A DNA stretch of 64,000 bases from VBDM01 sp035499735 (GCA_035499735.1 DATJYC010000058.1:1-64000), one strand, 5' to 3'; counted from the stretch's first letter, positions 6,715 to 15,310 are shown. A program made the numbers and translations. Notes: generated by a model from the letters alone, not told the origin.

Positions 6715-8370
6715 CTACCCGGTCTGCCTTTCCCCCAGGTATTGGTGCACGAACGCGATCGCCATGCTCCCCTCGCCCACCGCCGAGGCCACGCGCTTCA
6801 CCGGGCTCTTGCGCACGTCCCCGCACGCGAAGATTCCCGGCACGCTCGTCTCGAGCAGATAAGGATCGCGCTTGCGCGGCCAGCGCGAGTCCCTCGCGGC
6901 GTCGGTCCCGGTAAGCACATACCCGTGATCGTCGCGCGCGATCGCAGGCGGCAGCCACTGCGTTTGGGCGTCCGCGCCGATGAAGACGAACAGCGCGCCG
7001 CAATCGCGGCGGCTCACCGCTCCGCCGGGACGCTCCGCCACGTCGACCGCGGTGAGGTGGCCGTCGCCGTGAACCGCCGCCACCTCCGTTTGCAGGAGGA
7101 CCTGAACGTTCTTCTTGGCGCGCACCTGGTCGATCAGATAGTGCGACATGCTCTTCTCCAGGGCATCCCCGCGCACCAGCAGCGTGACGGTGCGGGCGTA
7201 GCTCGCGAAGAACAGCGCTGCCTGGCCGGCGGAGTTTCCCGCGCCGATGAGGCACACGTCGATACCCTGCGTGTTGCTCGCTTCGCTGCGCGCCGCGCCG
7301 TAATAGATGCCCTTGCCGATGAAGCGCTCGAAGCCGTCGATCGCGAGGCGGCGCCACGCCACGCCCGTGGCGAGGATGACCGTCCTCGCGCGCACCGCCT
7401 CGCCGTCGTCGAGGACCACGGTGTGCGTGGAAGGGTCCACCCGCTCGATGTTGCGGGTGACCAGGATCTCCGCGCCGAGCCTTCTCGCCTGCGATAGCGC
7501 GCGGGTCGCGAGCTCGTCGCCGGACACGCCGTTGGGAAAGCCCAGGTAGTTCTCGATGCGCGACGAGGTACCGGCCTGGCCGCCCGGCGCCTCGCGCTCG
7601 ACTACCAGCGTACGAAGGCCCTCCGAAGCGCCGTACACGGCCGCGGCGAGTCCCGCCGGCCCTGCCCCGACGATGATCGTGTCGTACCCCTCGGCGCTGC
7701 ATCGCGTCTGCAGGCCGAGGCGCTGCGCGACTTCGCGCGGCTGCGGCCTGAAGAGTGTGGTGCCGTCGGCGAGCATCAGCGCGGGCAGCGTTGCGTCGTC
7801 GGGACGCGGCGCGTGCCACTGCGCCGCGAGCCCCGCGTCGTCGGGCGTCACCCAGTCGAACGTGATCTGGTTGCGGGCAAGGAAGCGCCGCAGGTCGTGG
7901 CAGTACGGATCCCAGCGGTGCCCCAATATCGTTGCCTTCGCCTTCTGCGGTTCCGCGGCGAGGCCCTGCAGTCCTCCGATGCGCTCGCGCGCGAGCGCGC
8001 CGACCGCTTCCGAAATTGCGGGGAACGCCGCGGCCACGGCGTAATACTGGCGGGGATCCAGCCGGACCACACGTGAGGATTCCGCGGCGCGGTAGCTGCC
8101 GAGAAACGCGCCGCCGAGCGCGATCGGGACCTCGCCGAAGATCTGGCCCGGAGCACGCCAGCCGATGGTGCGCTCCACGCCGTCGAATCGCTTGGTCACT
8201 TCGATCTTGCCCGCGATCACCGCGAACAGCGCGCGCTCCTCGCCCTCGTGCACGGCGTATTCGCCCGTCGCGAGCTGGACGTCCGCGGCCTTCCCCGCCA
8301 ACTGCACGAGCTGGTCGTGCGGCAGCTTCGCAAATAGCGGGACGGCGGCGAGTTCTTCGATCGTCAGCAT
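6715..8370 (-). CDS. FAD-dependent oxidoreductase with N-terminal cyclic-nucleotide-binding domain (thioredoxin reductase-like)
   Basis: A 551-residue, three-part protein. Residues ~1-130 are a cyclic-nucleotide-binding domain with a phosphate cassette (FGEVPIALGG, then SYRAAES). Residues ~135-225 are a glutaredoxin-like domain with RWDPYCHDL, lacking a CxxC pair. Residues ~230-545 are a thioredoxin reductase-like FAD/NAD(P) domain (TIIVGAGPAGLAAAVYG, LIGAGNSAGQAA, GIFACGDVRKSPVKRVASAVGEG). The CATC redox motif of true thioredoxin reductases is replaced by YYGAARSEA, so it probably does not reduce thioredoxin in the classical way. The start at 8370 is chosen because it begins at the CNB fold (MLTIEELAAV). 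It diverges from nitrile hydratase across a palindrome. Confidence 0.8.
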   Translation of the reverse strand: MLTIEELAAVPLFAKLPHDQLVQLAGKAADVQLATGEYAVHEGEERALFAVIAGKIEVTKRFDGVERTIGWRAPGQIFGEVPIALGGAFLGSYRAAESSRVVRLDPRQYYAVAAAFPAISEAVGALARERIGGLQGLAAEPQKAKATILGHRWDPYCHDLRRFLARNQITFDWVTPDDAGLAAQWHAPRPDDATLPALMLADGTTLFRPQPREVAQRLGLQTRCSAEGYDTIIVGAGPAGLAAAVYGASEGLRTLVVEREAPGGQAGTSSRIENYLGFPNGVSGDELATRALSQARRLGAEILVTRNIERVDPSTHTVVLDDGEAVRARTVILATGVAWRRLAIDGFERFIGKGIYYGAARSEASNTQGIDVCLIGAGNSAGQAALFFASYARTVTLLVRGDALEKSMSHYLIDQVRAKKNVQVLLQTEVAAVHGDGHLTAVDVAERPGGAVSRRDCGALFVFIGADAQTQWLPPAIARDDHGYVLTGTDAARDSRWPRKRDPYLLETSVPGIFACGDVRKSPVKRVASAVGEGSMAIAFVHQYLGERQTG

Positions 8371-8377
8371 GGCAAGC

Positions 8378-8409
8378 AATACTACGCGAGCGGCGGCACG
8401 CGTAGTATT
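8378..8409. promoter_or_regulatory. perfect 11-bp palindrome between divergent genes (candidate operator)
   Basis: AATACTACGCG (8378-8388) is mirrored exactly by CGCGTAGTATT (8399-8409) across a 10-bp spacer. It occupies the 67-bp gap between the divergent starts of the CNB flavoprotein (8370) and nitrile hydratase alpha (8438). Its placement suits binding of a dimeric regulator controlling both genes. No T-run follows on either side, so a terminator is unlikely. Confidence 0.5.
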
Positions 8410-8437
8410 GAGGTTCGCCGCCCATGGACCCGTGACC

Positions 8438-9034
8438 ATGTCCGCATCCAATCGCGTCGTTCACCCGACGGCCACCGAGGAGCAGCGCGTGGATGCGCTC
8501 CAGGCGGCGCTCGAAGCGCGCGGCCTCCCCGCCTCGGCAGCCGTGGACGAGCTCGGCCGCCTCGCGCAGGAGCAGTGGATTGCGCAAAACGGCGCGCGCG
8601 TGGTGGCCAAAGCCTGGGTGGATCCTGCCTTTCGCCAGCGGCTGCTCGCCAACGGCCGCGACGCCGTCGCCGAGCTGGGCATCGCGATGCCCAAGCATCA
8701 CCGACACCTGGTCGTGCTGGAGAACACGCCCACCGTGCAGAACGTCATCTGCTGCACGCAGTGCTCGTGCACCGCGTTCACCGTAATCGGTCTGCCACCG
8801 GACTGGTACAAGGACTTCGAATATCGCTCGCGCGTCGTGCGCGAGTCGCGAACCGTGCTGAAGGAGATGGGGCTCGACCTCGCGCCGGAGGTCGAGATCC
8901 GCGTGTGGGACACCACCGCGGATACGCGCTACATGGTGCTGCCCATGCAGCCGCCCGAGACCCTCGGCTGGCCGGAGGAGCGTCTCGCGAGCATCGTGAC
9001 GCGCGACTCGATGATCGGCGTCGAAAGGCTCTGA
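8438..9034 (+). CDS. nthA: nitrile hydratase alpha subunit (variant metal motif)
   Basis: A 198-residue alpha subunit of nitrile hydratase/thiocyanate hydrolase, the enzyme type that hydrates nitriles to amides with a non-corrin Co(III) or non-haem Fe(III) centre. The metal claw, normally V-C-T-L-C-S-C (Co) or V-C-S-L-C-S-C (Fe), reads ICCTQCSC near residue 104-111: all three cysteines and the serine are kept, but Leu is replaced by Gln and an extra Cys precedes. The flanking GLPPDWYKDFEYRSRVVRESR is classical. The Thr suggests the cobalt type. The beta subunit gene follows 13 bp downstream. No activator gene is visible nearby. Confidence 0.85.
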   Translation: MSASNRVVHPTATEEQRVDALQAALEARGLPASAAVDELGRLAQEQWIAQNGARVVAKAWVDPAFRQRLLANGRDAVAELGIAMPKHHRHLVVLENTPTVQNVICCTQCSCTAFTVIGLPPDWYKDFEYRSRVVRESRTVLKEMGLDLAPEVEIRVWDTTADTRYMVLPMQPPETLGWPEERLASIVTRDSMIGVERL

Positions 9035-9047
9035 AGCGGGCGAAGCC

Positions 9048-9665
9048 ATGGACGGAATCCACGACCTCGGCGGCAAGCAAGGCTTCGGCCCGGTCCGCTA
9101 CGCGCGCAATGCCGCGGCGTTTCACGAGGCCTGGGAGGTGCGCGCCAACTCGCTGTACGCGTTCGCGGTGCGGCGCGGCATCTTCAACATGGACGAATAC
9201 CGTCACGCGATCGAGCGCATGGAGCCGCGCCACTACCTCGCGGCCAGCTATTACGAGCGCTCGCTGACGGGCCTCGCGACCCTGCTGGTCGAGAAGGGGA
9301 TCGTCACCCGCGAGGAGCTCGAGCGGCGCGCCGGCGGCCGCTTTCCGCTCGCCGCGCCGAGCGCGCCGGGACGCAGCAACGCACCGTCGCGCACCCGCTT
9401 CCGGCCGGGCGAGCGCGTGCGCGTGCGCGACGAGCACGTGCCCGGCCACGTGCGTATGCCGGGCTACATTCGCGGCAAGACCGGCGTCGTGGTGAGCGAG
9501 TCGCCGTCGTATCCGTTTCCCGACGCCCACGCGCACGGCGTGGCGGCGCAGGACGAACCCACCTACGACGTGCGCTTCCGCAGCGAGCATCTGTGGCCCA
9601 GCTCGAGCGACGCCGCGCTCGTGCACGTGAGCGTGTTCCAGAGCTATCTCGAGCCGGCGGCGTAG
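9048..9665 (+). CDS. nthB: nitrile hydratase beta subunit
   Basis: A 205-residue beta subunit that pairs with the upstream alpha subunit to form the active site. The N-terminus MDGIHDLGGKQGFGPV is diagnostic. The C-terminal SH3-like domain carries the usual FRPGERVRVRDEHVPGHVRMPGYIRGKTGVV-type sequence near residues 116-150, followed by YDVRFRSEHLW. The ATG at 9048 lies 13 bp after the nthA stop, indicating one operon. The end is convergent with the exonuclease III gene, 6 bp apart. Confidence 0.9.
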   Translation: MDGIHDLGGKQGFGPVRYARNAAAFHEAWEVRANSLYAFAVRRGIFNMDEYRHAIERMEPRHYLAASYYERSLTGLATLLVEKGIVTREELERRAGGRFPLAAPSAPGRSNAPSRTRFRPGERVRVRDEHVPGHVRMPGYIRGKTGVVVSESPSYPFPDAHAHGVAAQDEPTYDVRFRSEHLWPSSSDAALVHVSVFQSYLEPAA

Positions 9666-9671
9666 TCGGCG

Positions 9672-10415
9672 TCAGGCGGACGTCGTCATCACGATCGGCG
9701 CGTGGTCGCTGGTGCCCACGTCGGCCAGGACCTTGCACCGCGTCGCGCGATCGGCGATGGCCCGCGAGGCGAGGATGTAGTCGATGCGCCATCCGATGTT
9801 GCGCTTGCGCATCTCGCGCCACGGCGGCCACCAGCTGAACAGCGCGTCGTTGGCCGGATCGAGTGCGCGCGTGACGTCGACCAGGTAGTCGCCGAGCAAC
9901 GCCTCGAACAGCGCGCGCTCCTCGTCGCGCTGGCCGATGACGCCGGGCTTGCGCTCCTTGGGATGCACGTCGATGTCGGCGCGGGCGATGTTGATGTCGC
10001 CGCACAGGACGAGGTCGCGCCCCAGCGCACGCAGCCCGTGGACCCACTCGACGAGGCTGCGCAGGAAGCGCAGCTTCGCATCGTAGTCCTTGCCGCCGTT
10101 GGGAACGTAGACCGAGGCGAGCACGACGTTGTCGAGCGCCGCCTGCACGATGCGCGTCTCCATGTCGAAGTCCGGATGGACGAATTCCGGCGCCTCCAGG
10201 AGCTCCCGCCGCACGTGCATCGAAACGCCCGAGTACCCGCCGCCGCCGTGCCAGAACGCGTGGTAGTCGGCGAGCTTGCAGCGGTCCGGGACCTGGTCGG
10301 GCCGCGCCTTGATTTCCTGCAGGCACACGACGTCCGGACGGTCGCGTTCCATCCATTCGCACAGCTGCGCCTCGCGGGCGCGGATGCCGTTGACGTTCCA
10401 GGTCGCGATCTTCAT
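9672..10415 (-). CDS. xth: exodeoxyribonuclease III
   Basis: A 247-residue member of the EEP (exonuclease-endonuclease-phosphatase) fold. It starts MKIATWNVNGIRAR and has CLQEIKARPDQ (metal-binding Glu), the central VYVPNGGKDYDAKLRFL, LCGDINIARADIDVH, a WRIDYILAS motif and the terminal GTSDHAPIV with the catalytic Asp-His pair. It repairs abasic sites and 3' blocking groups in DNA. Length and motifs are normal for the family. Confidence 0.93.
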   Translation of the reverse strand: MKIATWNVNGIRAREAQLCEWMERDRPDVVCLQEIKARPDQVPDRCKLADYHAFWHGGGGYSGVSMHVRRELLEAPEFVHPDFDMETRIVQAALDNVVLASVYVPNGGKDYDAKLRFLRSLVEWVHGLRALGRDLVLCGDINIARADIDVHPKERKPGVIGQRDEERALFEALLGDYLVDVTRALDPANDALFSWWPPWREMRKRNIGWRIDYILASRAIADRATRCKVLADVGTSDHAPIVMTTSA

Positions 10416-10705
10416 GCCGACGCATCTTACCTCGCGCCGAATCGCGGGCCTCGAAAGCGCAACGAGGCGGCCGGCGGCGTTGCGCTACCATTGGGCGCAT
10501 GGCGACGCTCGTGTGCGAGGCCGACGTGCCGCTCGACAGCGACTCCGCATCCCGCGAGGCGCGCCGGCATTCGGCTACCACCCCCATGCAACGCTTGCGG
10601 CGAGTCGGCCATGCGCCTTTTGTTCAAAACGGGCGGGCGGCGACTACAATTCCATCATATCCCGGTCGTGCTGTATCTTCACTTGCCGCGAGCCCGAAGC
10701 CGCCC

Positions 10706-11287
10706 ATGGACATGTCACCTGCGACCTCTCCCGCACGCCGCCGTTGCCTCCTCGGCCTCGCGGCGCTTGCATGCTTTGCGAGCGCCGGCGTCTCTGCGCA
10801 GGGCAAGGGCCCGGTGCGCAGCATCGACGTCGCACAGACCGACGACGGCTACGTCGCCACCGTGGTGATGGCCGCCGCGGTGCCCTTGAGCATCGCATGG
10901 GATGTCCTCACCGACTTCGACAACATGGCGAAGTGGGTGCCGAACCTCAAGGAGAGCAAGATCGTCAGCCGCGACGGCAACGTGATGACCGTCGAGCAGA
11001 AGGGCACGGCGAGGTTCGGGCTGCTGAGCTTCCCGTACACGAGCGTACGAAAGATGCAGCTCGATCCTCAGAAGACGATTCAGGCGACCCAGGTGTCGGG
11101 CAACATGAAGCGCCTCATGTCGCTCATGAAGGTCTCGGCGGACGGCACCGGCACGCGACTCGACTACAGGCTCGAGCTCGTGCCGTCTTCGATCGCCAGC
11201 GCCGTCCTGTCGCCGGATTTCCTCAAGAGCGAGATCACCGAGCAGTTCACCGCCATCGTCGCCGAGATGGTCCGGCGCAGCAAGTAA
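10706..11287 (+). CDS. exported SRPBCC (START-like) family protein
   Basis: A 193-residue protein. A signal peptide with a twin-Arg-like SPARRRCLLGL segment and cleavage near VSAQG is followed by an SRPBCC fold typical of coenzyme-Q-binding or polyketide cyclase relatives (AWDVLTDFDNMAKWVPNLKESKI). The pattern ends with LSPDFLKSEITEQFTAIVAEM. The likely role is binding a hydrophobic ligand in the periplasm. The ATG at 10706 is chosen because the upstream in-frame extension has no coding character. Confidence 0.7.
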   Translation: MDMSPATSPARRRCLLGLAALACFASAGVSAQGKGPVRSIDVAQTDDGYVATVVMAAAVPLSIAWDVLTDFDNMAKWVPNLKESKIVSRDGNVMTVEQKGTARFGLLSFPYTSVRKMQLDPQKTIQATQVSGNMKRLMSLMKVSADGTGTRLDYRLELVPSSIASAVLSPDFLKSEITEQFTAIVAEMVRRSK

Positions 11288-11318
11288 CGCCCGCCCCAAA
11301 CCCCCGAAAGGAACCACG

Positions 11319-12293
11319 ATGAAACGCCGAATGTTTACTGCAATCGCTTCCGTCGCGGCGTTGCTTCCCGCGGTGGCCTGCGGCATTGCACGAGCCGCGG
11401 ATTGGCCCGAACGCCCGATACGCTGGATCGTGCCGTTCGGCGCCGGCGGCGCCAACGACTTGATCGCCCGCGCCGCCGCCGATGCGGTGGGCAAGCGCCT
11501 CGGCCAGCCGGTGATCATCGAGAACAAGCCCGGCGCCGGCGCGATCCTCGGCGCCGATTACGTCGCGCGGGCGAAGCCCGACGGCTACACGTGGCTCGTC
11601 GGCGCCGCCGGCGTGGTCACCAACAGCATGATCCAGGCGAAGATGCCGTATCAGGACAGCGATCTCGTGCCCGTCGGAATGATCGCGGTCGCACCGTCCG
11701 TGATCGTCGTGAACCCGAACGTGCCCGCGAGCAACTTGAAGGAGTTCATCGCCTGGGCCAAGACGCAAAGCAAGGGCATCGACTGGTCGACGGCCGGAAG
11801 CGGCAGCACGCCGCACTTCGTCGCCGAGATGCTGCGCGAGGACGGCGTCAACGTGAACATCATCCCCTTCAAGAGCGGCTCCGAGGGCGTCACCGCGGTG
11901 CTCACGGGCACGGTGCCGGTGACGTCGGAGGCGAGCATCGTCGTGCTGCCCAGCGTCAAGGCCGGCAAGCTCAAGGCGCTCGCGACCACCTACAAGAGGC
12001 GCATCACCGCGTACGACCAGCTGCCCACCGCAAAGGAGCAGGGCTTCGCGAACGTGGAGATCGGACACTGGGCCGGGCTGTTCGCGCCGAAAGGCGTGCC
12101 GCAGCCAATCCTCGACAAGATGGCGAAGGAGCTCGAAGCGGCGGTGCGCTCGCCCGCCTTCCGCGACAAGGTGCTGCCGACGGGGATCGAACCGGAGCCC
12201 GGAACTACGGCCGACTTCGTCGCGTTCATCACGGCCGAGCGCGAGCGCCTCGGACGCCTCGCGAAGAAGGCGAACATGCGCGCCGACCAGTAG
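11319..12293 (+). CDS. tripartite tricarboxylate transporter-type solute-binding protein (Bug family)
   Basis: A 324-residue periplasmic binding protein with a signal peptide (AALLPAVACGIARA), then the Bug signature WPERPIRWIVPFGAGGANDLIAR, ENKPGAGAILGADYVARAKPDGYT, and a C-terminal helix. Bug proteins bind carboxylates or other small solutes for TctAB-type carriers, but in betaproteobacteria most are orphans, and no carrier gene is present here. The strong GAAAGGAA ribosome site precedes ATG 11319. The stop overlaps the GTG start of psuG. Confidence 0.85.
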   Translation: MKRRMFTAIASVAALLPAVACGIARAADWPERPIRWIVPFGAGGANDLIARAAADAVGKRLGQPVIIENKPGAGAILGADYVARAKPDGYTWLVGAAGVVTNSMIQAKMPYQDSDLVPVGMIAVAPSVIVVNPNVPASNLKEFIAWAKTQSKGIDWSTAGSGSTPHFVAEMLREDGVNVNIIPFKSGSEGVTAVLTGTVPVTSEASIVVLPSVKAGKLKALATTYKRRITAYDQLPTAKEQGFANVEIGHWAGLFAPKGVPQPILDKMAKELEAAVRSPAFRDKVLPTGIEPEPGTTADFVAFITAERERLGRLAKKANMRADQ

Positions 12294-13216
12294 TGTCGCT
12301 CGACGTCGCGGGCGAGGTCGCCGTCGCCCTGCGCGACGGGCGCGCGGTCGTCGCGCTCGAGTCGACGATCGTCGCGCACGGCATGCCGTGGCCGCACAAC
12401 CTGGAGACGGCGCTCGCCGTCGAAGCCGACGTGCGCGCAGGCGGCGCGATACCCGCGACGATCGCGATCGTCGACGGGCGCCTCAAGGCGGGGCTTTCGC
12501 GCGGCGAGATCGAGCGCATCGCGCGCGGCGGGCGCGACGTCGCGAAGGCGAGCCGGCGCGACATGCCGATCGTGGTCGCGCGCGGCGGCACCGGCGCGAC
12601 GACGGTCGCCGCGACCATGATCGTCGCCGCACTCGCGGGCATCCGCGTGTTCGCCACGGGCGGCATCGGCGGCGTGCACCGCGGTGCGCAGGCGAGCTTC
12701 GACATCTCGGCCGATCTCGCGGAGCTTGCGCGCACGCCGGTCGCGGTGGTCTGCGCGGGCGCGAAGGCGATTCTCGACCTGCGCCTGACGCTGGAGTACC
12801 TCGAGACGCAGGGCGTGCCGATGATCGGCTATCGGACCGATCGCCTTCCCGCGTTCTGGAGCCGCGACAGCGGCCTCGCGCTCGACACCCGGGTGGACAC
12901 GCCGGACGAGATCGCGCGCATCATGAGCGCGAAATGGAGCCTGGGCCTGACCGGCGGAGTCGTGATCGCCAACCCGATCCCCGAGCGCTTCGATCTTCCG
13001 CGCGAGACGATCGAACGCGCCGTCGAGTCGGCGCTACGCGAGGCGCGCGAGCGGAACATCGGCGGCAAGGCGCTGACCCCGTTCCTGCTCGAGCGCGTCA
13101 ACGCGCTGACGGGCGGCGACAGCCTCGCGAGCAACGTGGCGCTCGTCCGCAACAACGCGAGCCTCGCGGCGAGCGTGGCGGTCGCGTACGCCGCGCTCGC
13201 GGACTCGCGGGCCTAG
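12293..13216 (+). CDS. psuG: pseudouridine-5'-phosphate glycosidase
   Basis: A 307-residue PsuG. It cleaves pseudouridine 5'-phosphate to uracil and ribose 5-phosphate. Conserved segments include VVALESTIVAHGMPWPHN near residue 19, KASRRDMP (catalytic Lys), ARGGTGATTVAATM, FATGGIGGVHRGA, and the C-terminal NIGGKALTPFLLERV. The GTG start overlaps the Bug stop by one base (TAGTG), so translation is probably coupled. No pseudouridine kinase gene is adjacent. The 3' end overlaps the convergent glycine-zipper gene by 4 bp. Confidence 0.92.
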   Translation: MSLDVAGEVAVALRDGRAVVALESTIVAHGMPWPHNLETALAVEADVRAGGAIPATIAIVDGRLKAGLSRGEIERIARGGRDVAKASRRDMPIVVARGGTGATTVAATMIVAALAGIRVFATGGIGGVHRGAQASFDISADLAELARTPVAVVCAGAKAILDLRLTLEYLETQGVPMIGYRTDRLPAFWSRDSGLALDTRVDTPDEIARIMSAKWSLGLTGGVVIANPIPERFDLPRETIERAVESALREARERNIGGKALTPFLLERVNALTGGDSLASNVALVRNNASLAASVAVAYAALADSRA

Positions 13217-13755
13217 CTCGCCGCGGGCGTCGCGATCACCTGCCCGTCCTTCACCGGCAGCGTCGCGCCGGGCTTGGAGGACATGCGCACGACACCTTCC
13301 TTGCCCTCGAGACGGTACGTGACGTCGTAGCCGACGAGCTTCTCGGACGTGTCGTTGACGGTCTTGCACCGCCGCTCGGTCGAGGTGACGGTGTCCTTCT
13401 CCTGCATGTTCCTCTGCACCTTGTTCCCGACGTACGCCCCACCCGCGGCGCCCGCGATCGTGGCCACCGTTCTACCGGTACCGCCGCCGATCGTGCTGCC
13501 GAGCAGGCCGCCCGCCACGCCGCCGATCGCAGTCCCCGCGATGCGGTGAGTGTCCTGCACGGGCGCCTGCTTCGTGACCTGCACGTCCTGGCATTCCTCG
13601 CGCGGCGTCACGATCGTTTCCGTGACTTCCTTGACCGCGACCACGTCGGCGACCGTCGGCTTGGTGAGCGACTTGTAAACCGGGACGGCGCCTGCGGCGA
13701 CGACCACGACCGCGATCCCGCCGATCACTACACCCTTGATCATCGAGCTGTTCAT
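13213..13755 (-). CDS. glycine-zipper 2TM domain protein
   Basis: A 180-residue envelope protein with an N-terminal hydrophobic anchor (VVIGGIAVVVVAAGAVPV), a polar linker with a single Cys, then the glycine zipper IAGTAIGGVAGGLLGSTIGGG (residues ~72-92) and a second Gly-rich helix. Such proteins (Rick_17kDa/SlyB-like) sit in the outer or inner membrane and have no defined biochemical role. A second protein of the same plan is encoded at 60102-60737. Confidence 0.75.
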   Translation of the reverse strand: MNSSMIKGVVIGGIAVVVVAAGAVPVYKSLTKPTVADVVAVKEVTETIVTPREECQDVQVTKQAPVQDTHRIAGTAIGGVAGGLLGSTIGGGTGRTVATIAGAAGGAYVGNKVQRNMQEKDTVTSTERRCKTVNDTSEKLVGYDVTYRLEGKEGVVRMSSKPGATLPVKDGQVIATPAAS

Positions 13756-13894
13756 TGTCTGCCTCCCTTAAACTGATGCCTCGCGCCGGCCCGGAAGGGC
13801 GATGCGGCTGCGCACCGGCAATCTTACCCGAGCGACGAGATCGCTGCCGCGCCTATACTTGCCGCTCGGGCGGTAACGCGAGAAGGAGAATTCC

Positions 13895-14305
13895 GTGCGC
13901 ACGGTACCTGTCGGTGCCCAGGGCTCGTACACGATGGTGGTGGCTGCCGAGCACCTCGCCAACCGGTTCAAGGACGCGACGCTGCCGGCCGTGCTCGCGA
14001 CGCCCGTCATGATCATGGCCATGGAGAACGCCGCGCTCGAGGCGCTCAAGCCCTACTTCGAGCCAGGGGAAAGCGCGGTGGGCACGCGCGTGGTCGTCGA
14101 GCACCTCGCGGCCACGCCCGTGGGCCGGCGCATCATCGCGCAGGCGGAAGTGACGTCCACCGACGGGCGCCGCATCGAGTTCAACGTCCGGGCCCTCGAC
14201 GGGAACGAGGAAATCGGCCGCGGGACGCACGGAAGAATGCTGATCGACCTCGCCAAGTTCACGGCACGGCTCAACGCCAAGTTCCCGGGCAAGCACGACC
14301 GATAG
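13895..14305 (+). CDS. thioesterase family protein (fluoroacetyl-CoA thioesterase-like hotdog)
   Basis: A 136-residue hotdog-fold protein resembling FlK. The Thr of ATPVMIM, the Glu of MENAA and the His of VVEHLAATPVG match the spacing of the Thr-Glu-His catalytic triad of FlK. The C-terminal strand (EEIGRGTHGRMLID) is typical. FlK itself hydrolyses fluoroacetyl-CoA; most relatives act on other acyl-CoAs. The GTG at 13895 follows AGAAGGAGAA, a strong ribosome site. Confidence 0.8.
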   Translation: MRTVPVGAQGSYTMVVAAEHLANRFKDATLPAVLATPVMIMAMENAALEALKPYFEPGESAVGTRVVVEHLAATPVGRRIIAQAEVTSTDGRRIEFNVRALDGNEEIGRGTHGRMLIDLAKFTARLNAKFPGKHDR

Positions 14306-14332
14306 GCTTCGTCCAGCGCGCCCGAGCGGTCG

Positions 14333-15310
14333 TCACTCGATCACGTCGGCGGCGAGCAGGCGCAGCGATGGCGGGATGTTGACGCCGAGCGTCTTCGCGG
14401 CCCGAAGGTTCAGCGTGAGCTCGAACCTCGATGGCTGCTCGACGGGCAGGTCAGCCGGTTTCGCGCCGCGCAGGATCTTGTCGACGTAGCCCGCGGCGCG
14501 CCGGTACAGGTCGAGCAGGTTGGGACCGTAGCTCATGAGCAGGCCGGCCTGCGCGTACTCGCTCAAGTTCGTGATGGCGGGCAGCCGGTGCTTGAGCGTG
14601 GCCTCCCCGATCCTCTGCCGGAGCTGGTACGTCACCGGCCCGACGATGACCACGGCGGCGTCGACGCGCTTCTGTATCATCGCCGCGAAGACGCCGTCGA
14701 ACTCGTCCGGGCTCTTGATGTCGGCGACGTCGACCGCGACGCCGCGCTTCCCCGCGGCGATCTTCAAGTCCTCGAAGCCGAAGTGCGACGAGACCTGGCC
14801 GAGCACGCCCACCTTCGTGAACTTGGGCACGACTTCTCCGAGCAAGGCGAGATACTTGGCCCAGAGCTCAGGGCTCGCGTCGGCGCTCAAGCCGGTGATG
14901 TTGCCGCCGGGCCGCGCCAGGCTCTCGACGAATCCCGAACCGACGGGATCCGACGCGAACACCATGACAACCGGTATCGTTTTGGTCGCGCCCTGGACGG
15001 CGGCGACGTGGAAGTTGGTACCGGTCACGATCACGTCGACCTTCAGCCGCACGAGCTCCGTCGCGAGCGCAGGCAGCCGCTCCATCTGGCCGCCCGCGTA
15101 GCGCTGCTCGATGACGATGTTGCGGCCCTCGGCGTAGCCCAGGTCGCGCAACCCTTCGCTGAGCGCGCCGAACAGCGAGGCCACTGACTCGCGCGTGGCA
15201 CCCAGCAGAAATCCGACGCGATACACCCTGCCCGCCGGCTGCGCCTGGGCAAGCGAATGCGCGATGGCGATGCTCCCCGCGACAACGCCGACGAACCTCC
15301 GCCGCTCCAT
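14333..15310 (-). CDS. ABC transporter substrate-binding protein (TrpX/DUF534 type)
   Basis: A 325-residue exported protein with a signal peptide (MERRRFVGVVAGSIAIAHSLAQAQ, an RRxF twin-Arg-like start), then YRVGFLLGATRESVASLF and the family core (LRDLGYAEGRNIVIEQRYAGG). LPAITNLSEYAQAGLLMSYGPN completes it. Relatives bind amino acids or aromatic compounds for ABC importers. No permease or ATPase gene lies nearby, so it is an orphan here. Confidence 0.85.
   Translation of the reverse strand: MERRRFVGVVAGSIAIAHSLAQAQPAGRVYRVGFLLGATRESVASLFGALSEGLRDLGYAEGRNIVIEQRYAGGQMERLPALATELVRLKVDVIVTGTNFHVAAVQGATKTIPVVMVFASDPVGSGFVESLARPGGNITGLSADASPELWAKYLALLGEVVPKFTKVGVLGQVSSHFGFEDLKIAAGKRGVAVDVADIKSPDEFDGVFAAMIQKRVDAAVVIVGPVTYQLRQRIGEATLKHRLPAITNLSEYAQAGLLMSYGPNLLDLYRRAAGYVDKILRGAKPADLPVEQPSRFELTLNLRAAKTLGVNIPPSLRLLAADVIE

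Noticed and set aside
8378..8409. Palindrome considered as a terminator
   Set aside because: It lies between two divergent starts and lacks a T-run on either strand.
6632..9076. Very long - strand open frame (814 codons) over the flavoprotein and nitrile hydratase genes
   Set aside because: Out-of-frame translation of real genes in GC-rich DNA: Arg-rich, no domain, and it conflicts with well-supported proteins in other frames.
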